Shown here piece by piece: positions 13,548 to 17,536 of a DNA stretch of 17,536 nucleotides. This DNA comes from Methanosarcinaceae archaeon. Its GTDB lineage: Archaea > Halobacteriota > Methanosarcinia > Methanosarcinales > Methanosarcinaceae. Below the pieces are notes generated by a model. The model was given only the letters and a program-made list of their open reading frames with translations, ran no database searches and was not told where the DNA came from. Location: the NCBI GenBank assembly GCA_028690255.1, contig JAQVBP010000051.1, forward strand, positions 1-17,536, given 5' to 3'. The position numbers and the translations under genes were made by a program. The first letter of the stretch is position 1, and the number at the start of each line of letters is the position of its first letter.

Positions 13548-13572
13548 CCCATTTTAGTGGGGGGTTATTGAC
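13548..13572 (-). mobile_element. IS200/IS605-like end overlapping the kinase stop codon
   Basis: On the minus strand this reads GTCAATAACCCCCCACTAAA followed by ATGGG. The string GTCAATAACCC-CACTAAA matches 11191-11209 on the plus strand. CCCA and TGGG form a short stem around the CTAAAA loop. The TAA within it is the kinase stop codon. Confidence 0.5.
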
Positions 13573-16500
13573 ACATCTTCCAGAAAGTTGATCCTGAACT
13601 CTGTTTTCCCGTCTATATCGAGTTCAATACTGCCTTCGAGTTGGTCTACGAGTGCATTCACGAGCTGCAGGCCAAGGGAATCAGTATTCCTGAAATCAAC
13701 GTTTTCAGGAAAACCCAACCCGTTATCCGAAACAATCAGGATATATTGATTTTTTCTCTCACTATGTCTATTTTTGTTAATATTACTTTTCATATTATTT
13801 ATTCTTTTATTCCCATAATCATCCATCTGACAGAGTTTTATATAAATTTCCCCTTCCCTTCCTTCCGAAAAGGCATGTTTCAGAGAATTGGAGACCAGTT
13901 CATTAACAACTATTCCGAGAGGAATTGCCGTGTCCATCCTCAGAAAAATGTCTTCTACACTCAACTTTAAGAGGACTGTTTCTCCTCCAATTTTATAGGA
14001 TTTCAGGAGGTCTGAGGTCAATTTCCTGAGATAGGCTTCAAAGTCAATGGTTTCCATATCCCTGGATTTATAGAGTTCTTCGTGAATCATGGACATGGAA
14101 ATCACCCGGTTCTGGCTTTCCCTGAAGGCCTCGACAACCGCCGAGTCTTCAAATTTCTCGGCTTCAAGTTCCAGAAGACTTGATATAACCTGAAGGTTGT
14201 TCTTGATCCTGTGGTGGATTTCTTTTTTACGGATTTCCTGAATTTTTGCAAAATTCTCTTCTACTTCCTTTTTCTCGGTGATGTCGTAAATCGTACCCTC
14301 CAACACCCTTTTTCCCTCACAACCCAGCGGTACATTCTGAATTGCTTCGCGAACCCATCTGAGTTCTCCGTCTTTTTTCCTTATCCTGTAATCCTTTTCA
14401 ATAAAGGTATCCTGGATCAGTTTTAATTTTTTCCCATTTGCATTAAAAACGGGCAGATCCTCAGGATCTATAAGCTGATGCCAGAAAATATTTCCGGAAA
14501 GAAAATCTTCTTCCCGATAGCCTGTGATTTCTTCCAGAGCCCCGTGCATGAACGTCGGAGTAAAATCCATGTCCACCTGAAAAGCAATTCCTTTAAAATT
14601 ATCAATAAATGAACGGTAACGCGCTTCACTTTCTCGCAATTTATCTGTAGCAAGTTTTATTGTGGTAATATCCTTCATTACCCCGAGAGCTTTGATAATT
14701 TTCCCCTTTTCATCCCTCCGGTAAATCCCACTGTCTTCTAAATAAAAATAGCTCCCGTCTTTTCTTCGGAACCTGTATTCTACCCTGAACCTATCCGCAT
14801 CCTTCCAGTATTTTTTGAATTCCTCAACTACCCTTTCCCTGTCTTCGGGGTGGATATGGTCTATCCATCCCTCATTTGAACTCTGGAATTCTTCCACACT
14901 ATAGCCGGTGAGTTCCGTGATGGCCCCTGTCCGCTTAATCGTGCCCTTCAGGAAGTCATGTTCAAACACTATCTGGCCGGTCTCTTCGGAGGCAACTCTC
15001 AACCTTTCTTCACTTTCTTCCAGATTTATCCGGGCCAGTTTTCTTTCCGTGATATCCTTTATTACCCCGAACAGCCGGTAAATTTTCCCCTTTTCATTCT
15101 TAAGGAAAACTCCACTGTCTTCCGCATAAAAATAACTCCCATCTTTTCTTCGGAACCTGTATTCCTCATGATGATGAGACCCGTTTTTCCTGGCTTTGGA
15201 ATGTATGTCCAATGCCCGACCCCTGTCTTCCGGGTGAACGTTCTTTGTCCAGTTGGACACATTGAGGGCCAGTACTTCTTCTGGGTCGTAGCCCGTAAGG
15301 GCTTTGATGGCTCCTGCAAGCTCAATCTTTCCTGTTTCAACATTGCAGTCATATACAATCTGACCTGTCTGCTCTGAGGCGATTCTGAACCTTTCCTCAC
15401 TTTCTTCCAATTTTTTCTGATTCAATTTACTTTCAGTGATGTCTTTTATCACACCCAACATCCGGCAAACCCGGCCCATTTCATCTTTGAGATAAACCCC
15501 GCTATCTTCCGCATAAAAATAGCTCCCGTCTTTTTTCCGGAGTCTGTATATTTCATGATAGGAACACGTTTCCATGGCTTCGTAATGTTTTTCCAGAGCC
15601 CGATTCAGGTCTTCCGGGTGGATGTACTCCATCCATACGTTAAAATCAACAGCTTGAATATCCTCAAAATCGTAACCAGTAATGGCTTTGACTGCCCCTG
15701 CCCACTCAATCTTCTCTGTTAAAAGATTGTAATCATATACGACCTGACCTGTCTGTTCCGCTACGATCCTGTACTTTTCTTCACTTTTTTCTATTTGTTC
15801 CTGATTCAATTTTCTTTCCGTGACATCCTTTATCACTCCGAGAGCCCGGAACACGGAACCGTCTTTGTTTTTTAGATAAACTGAACCGTATTCCACGTAA
15901 ATATAGTTCCCGTCCTTTCTTTTGAACCTGAACTCTTCATTGAATTTATCCCCGGTCTCTATGGACCTATTAATCGCTTTGATCATCCGCATTCTATCTT
16001 CGGGATGGATCTGCTTTACCCAGGCATTTCTGTCGAGTTTCCGGAACTCATCAGGCCCGTAGCCGGTAATTTTCTCAATAGCCCCTTCCCATTCAATCTT
16101 TTTGGCCACAAGATCCGAATCAAAAACCAGCCGTTCGGTCTGTTCCATAATGATGTGATAACTCTCTTTGCTCCTTTGAAGAAGTTCCTCGGCCAGTTTG
16201 CGTTCAGTGATGTCTATCATCACCCCAACGACTCCGGCCACATCCCCGAAATCCCCTCTGTATGCAGCTTTGCTAAATAGGAAATTCCGTTTTACACCAT
16301 CGGTGCACATAACTTCTGTTTCTGAATACTGGCTTCCCCCTTCCAGTATAAGTTCCCGGTCATGGTCCATATACAGGTCTGCAAGGGTATCAGGAATTGT
16401 TTTATGAAAATCGAAGACCGAACTTCCTGTAATTTCTCCCTTCGAAAGCCCCATGATCAGGCTGGCGAATTTCTCATTGCAATTTATGTAATTTCCGTTT

Positions 16501-17432
16501 ATATCCCTGTGAAAGATCGGATTCGGGATGTTGTCAAGCAGGGTTTCAAGAAACTTCAAATTATTTCTAAGATCTGTTTCAACATGCCTGAGTTCGGTCA
16601 CATCCAGCATCACGGCCACCATAAAAACAGCTTCTTCTGTTTCGTCTCTGAATGCAGCCCTGCTGACCAGAAAATCTCTCGTTATCCCATCCGCGCACAA
16701 AAATTCAGTTTCAATTAAGTCTGGTTTTCCTTTGTTTGGAAAGGCCTGGTCCGGACCGTGGAATAATTCTTCTTTTTCGGTAATTATTCCTCTTATTTGC
16801 TGTAATTCAGGTAGGGTCTTTCCCAGGATATCAGCTTTAGGCAGACCAATGACCTGTTTTGCAAAGAGCTCATTGCAGCCCAGGTACCTCAGGTTTTTAT
16901 CCTTGTAAAGGACAGGGACCGGTATGGTATCAAGGAGAGTTTCAAGAAAACGTACGGTATTTTGAAGTTTTTTTCCCTCATGCCCTGGCAATCCCCCTGA
17001 TTTTTGTTTTCTGTCACCCCCCACAAAACTGTTATTTTCAAGCCGGTTCTCCAGGTCCTCACAGCGTTTTCTTAGCTTATCGTTCTCAAGGACTCTCTCC
17101 GTTATGTCAAAACCGTAGAGGTTCACACAGGCCTCTTCCGGGAAAGGGTGAAAACTGAACGAATACGTCCTTTCCCCTGCACTTAGCTCAAGCAATTCCG
17201 GGCTTTTTTTCAGAAGGGCTTTTTGCACCACATCCACTATATCCGGGGGAAATTTCTCTCCTTTATGACTTTTCCACTTTTCCAGAAGGGGAGAAGCTGC
17301 GCTATTTGCAAAGATGATCGTACCGTCTTTTCCTGCTCTGAGTATGGGATTTGGATTTTTTGAGAAAGTTCCCATTAGGTTCATTCCCTTTTCTCTTTTT
17401 CCGGGGCTTTTTCTTTCCTCCAGCCCACTCAC
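13554..17432 (-). CDS. Multi-PAS sensor histidine kinase (eight PAS-like domains, HisKA_2, HATPase_c)
   Basis: The open frame encodes 1292 aa with no transmembrane helix, so it is a cytoplasmic sensor. Eight PAS-like segments are visible at ~20-115, ~160-285, ~290-415, ~417-545, ~546-673, ~674-802, ~803-931 and ~932-1058. Most end in a PAC motif (GVIKDITERK-like). Units 4-7 are close copies of ~129 residues with repeated HPEDR and RRKDGSYFYAEDSG motifs, so they arose by tandem duplication. The transmitter is of the HisKA_2 type: EIHHRIKNNLQ at 1071-1081, His1074 the likely phosphorylated residue, then HATPase_c with N-box Asn1177/Asn1182, DNGLG at 1236-1240 and SLGLQLV. A ~25-residue Asn/Lys/Arg-rich insert sits around 1203-1228. 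The frame begins with GTG and no ribosome binding site; ATG at residue 20 (17375), preceded by AAGGGA, or residue 17 (17384), is a likelier start. Partner: probably the receiver downstream. Confidence 0.92.
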   Translation of the reverse strand: MSGLEERKSPGKREKGMNLMGTFSKNPNPILRAGKDGTIIFANSAASPLLEKWKSHKGEKFPPDIVDVVQKALLKKSPELLELSAGERTYSFSFHPFPEEACVNLYGFDITERVLENDKLRKRCEDLENRLENNSFVGGDRKQKSGGLPGHEGKKLQNTVRFLETLLDTIPVPVLYKDKNLRYLGCNELFAKQVIGLPKADILGKTLPELQQIRGIITEKEELFHGPDQAFPNKGKPDLIETEFLCADGITRDFLVSRAAFRDETEEAVFMVAVMLDVTELRHVETDLRNNLKFLETLLDNIPNPIFHRDINGNYINCNEKFASLIMGLSKGEITGSSVFDFHKTIPDTLADLYMDHDRELILEGGSQYSETEVMCTDGVKRNFLFSKAAYRGDFGDVAGVVGVMIDITERKLAEELLQRSKESYHIIMEQTERLVFDSDLVAKKIEWEGAIEKITGYGPDEFRKLDRNAWVKQIHPEDRMRMIKAINRSIETGDKFNEEFRFKRKDGNYIYVEYGSVYLKNKDGSVFRALGVIKDVTERKLNQEQIEKSEEKYRIVAEQTGQVVYDYNLLTEKIEWAGAVKAITGYDFEDIQAVDFNVWMEYIHPEDLNRALEKHYEAMETCSYHEIYRLRKKDGSYFYAEDSGVYLKDEMGRVCRMLGVIKDITESKLNQKKLEESEERFRIASEQTGQIVYDCNVETGKIELAGAIKALTGYDPEEVLALNVSNWTKNVHPEDRGRALDIHSKARKNGSHHHEEYRFRRKDGSYFYAEDSGVFLKNEKGKIYRLFGVIKDITERKLARINLEESEERLRVASEETGQIVFEHDFLKGTIKRTGAITELTGYSVEEFQSSNEGWIDHIHPEDRERVVEEFKKYWKDADRFRVEYRFRRKDGSYFYLEDSGIYRRDEKGKIIKALGVMKDITTIKLATDKLRESEARYRSFIDNFKGIAFQVDMDFTPTFMHGALEEITGYREEDFLSGNIFWHQLIDPEDLPVFNANGKKLKLIQDTFIEKDYRIRKKDGELRWVREAIQNVPLGCEGKRVLEGTIYDITEKKEVEENFAKIQEIRKKEIHHRIKNNLQVISSLLELEAEKFEDSAVVEAFRESQNRVISMSMIHEELYKSRDMETIDFEAYLRKLTSDLLKSYKIGGETVLLKLSVEDIFLRMDTAIPLGIVVNELVSNSLKHAFSEGREGEIYIKLCQMDDYGNKRINNMKSNINKNRHSERKNQYILIVSDNGLGFPENVDFRNTDSLGLQLVNALVDQLEGSIELDIDGKTEFRINFLEDVSITPH

Positions 17433-17444
17433 TGAACAATTTTT

Positions 17445-17454
17445 TAATTATACT
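17445..17454 (-). promoter_or_regulatory. Candidate TATA box of the kinase gene
   Basis: AGTATAATTA on the minus strand would start transcription near 17420-17425. That is downstream of the GTG at 17432 and upstream of the ATGs at 17384 and 17375, which supports one of the internal ATGs as the true start. Confidence 0.4.
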
Positions 17455-17492
17455 GAAACAGAATCCGGTTTGAAGCCCGACAGGCCAGATTA

Positions 17493-17536
17493 ATGTATTA
17501 AATTAATTTATATGTATTAAATTAATTTATATGTAT
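17493..17536. repeat. 19-bp AT-rich tandem repeat, cut by the window edge
   Basis: The unit ATGTATTAAATTAATTTAT occurs at 17493-17511 and 17512-17530, and a third copy begins at 17531. The unit contains the palindrome ATTAAATTAAT-like core. The array may continue beyond the window. It lies upstream of the kinase promoter. Confidence 0.8.

Larger units (their letters stand above)
13002..13553. other. 552-bp spacer between kinase and receiver genes
   Basis: The spacer contains the receiver promoter region, the 22-bp direct repeats, the MITE-like element and, at its right edge, an IS200/IS605-like end shared with the kinase 3' terminus. The stretch 13280-13545 has no intact frame of note. Short minus-strand frames there are interrupted by stops, and I could not assign them to a transposase. 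Confidence 0.5.

Overview
The window looks like chromosome of a methanogenic archaeon, most likely Methanosarcina or a close relative. Support: a formylmethanofuran dehydrogenase B/D pair, a stand-alone ferredoxin:thioredoxin reductase catalytic subunit, a giant NosD-like beta-helix surface protein ending in a PGF-CTERM anchor, a multi-PAS kinase of the HisKA_2 type with a stand-alone receiver, and long AT-rich spacers. Genus placement is inferred from gene content and style; there is no rRNA marker here.

Layout. 114-395 encodes an FTR-type disulfide reductase. 833-2964 is a tight three-gene operon: a 155-aa iron-sulfur ferredoxin, FwdB/FmdB and FwdD/FmdD, ending at a hairpin plus T-run near 3019-3048. 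It lacks the A, C and E-type subunits, and the residue after the presumed metal-ligand cysteine of FwdB is Leu where I expect His. 3097-3384 is a small unrecognised protein. 3385-4438 has no convincing gene but holds two diverged direct copies of a ~260-nt element with conserved hairpins, an IS200/IS605-like terminal hairpin between them, and an AT-rich promoter-like stretch.

4439-10834 encodes a 2131-aa secreted protein: signal peptide, papain-like cysteine protease, PKD domain, two right-handed beta-helix blocks, a PGF-pre-PGF domain and a PGF-CTERM tail. 10835-11289 holds hairpins and IS200/IS605-like debris. 11290-12285 encodes an EamA/DMT-family permease whose last ~29 residues are read from a copy of a hairpin repeat that also lies behind the surface-protein gene.

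The right third is on the minus strand: a 1292-aa sensor kinase (13554-17432) with eight PAS-like domains, and 0.55 kb downstream a single-domain receiver (12618-13001), a plausible cognate pair. The spacer between them carries a 22-bp direct repeat, a MITE-like inverted-repeat element and further IS200/IS605-like ends. One such end supplies the kinase's stop codon and last five codons. The window ends in a 19-bp tandem repeat.

The main themes are one-carbon redox enzymology, a large surface protease, a two-component pair, and intergenic regions repeatedly colonised by short hairpin elements, some of which have become part of coding sequences.
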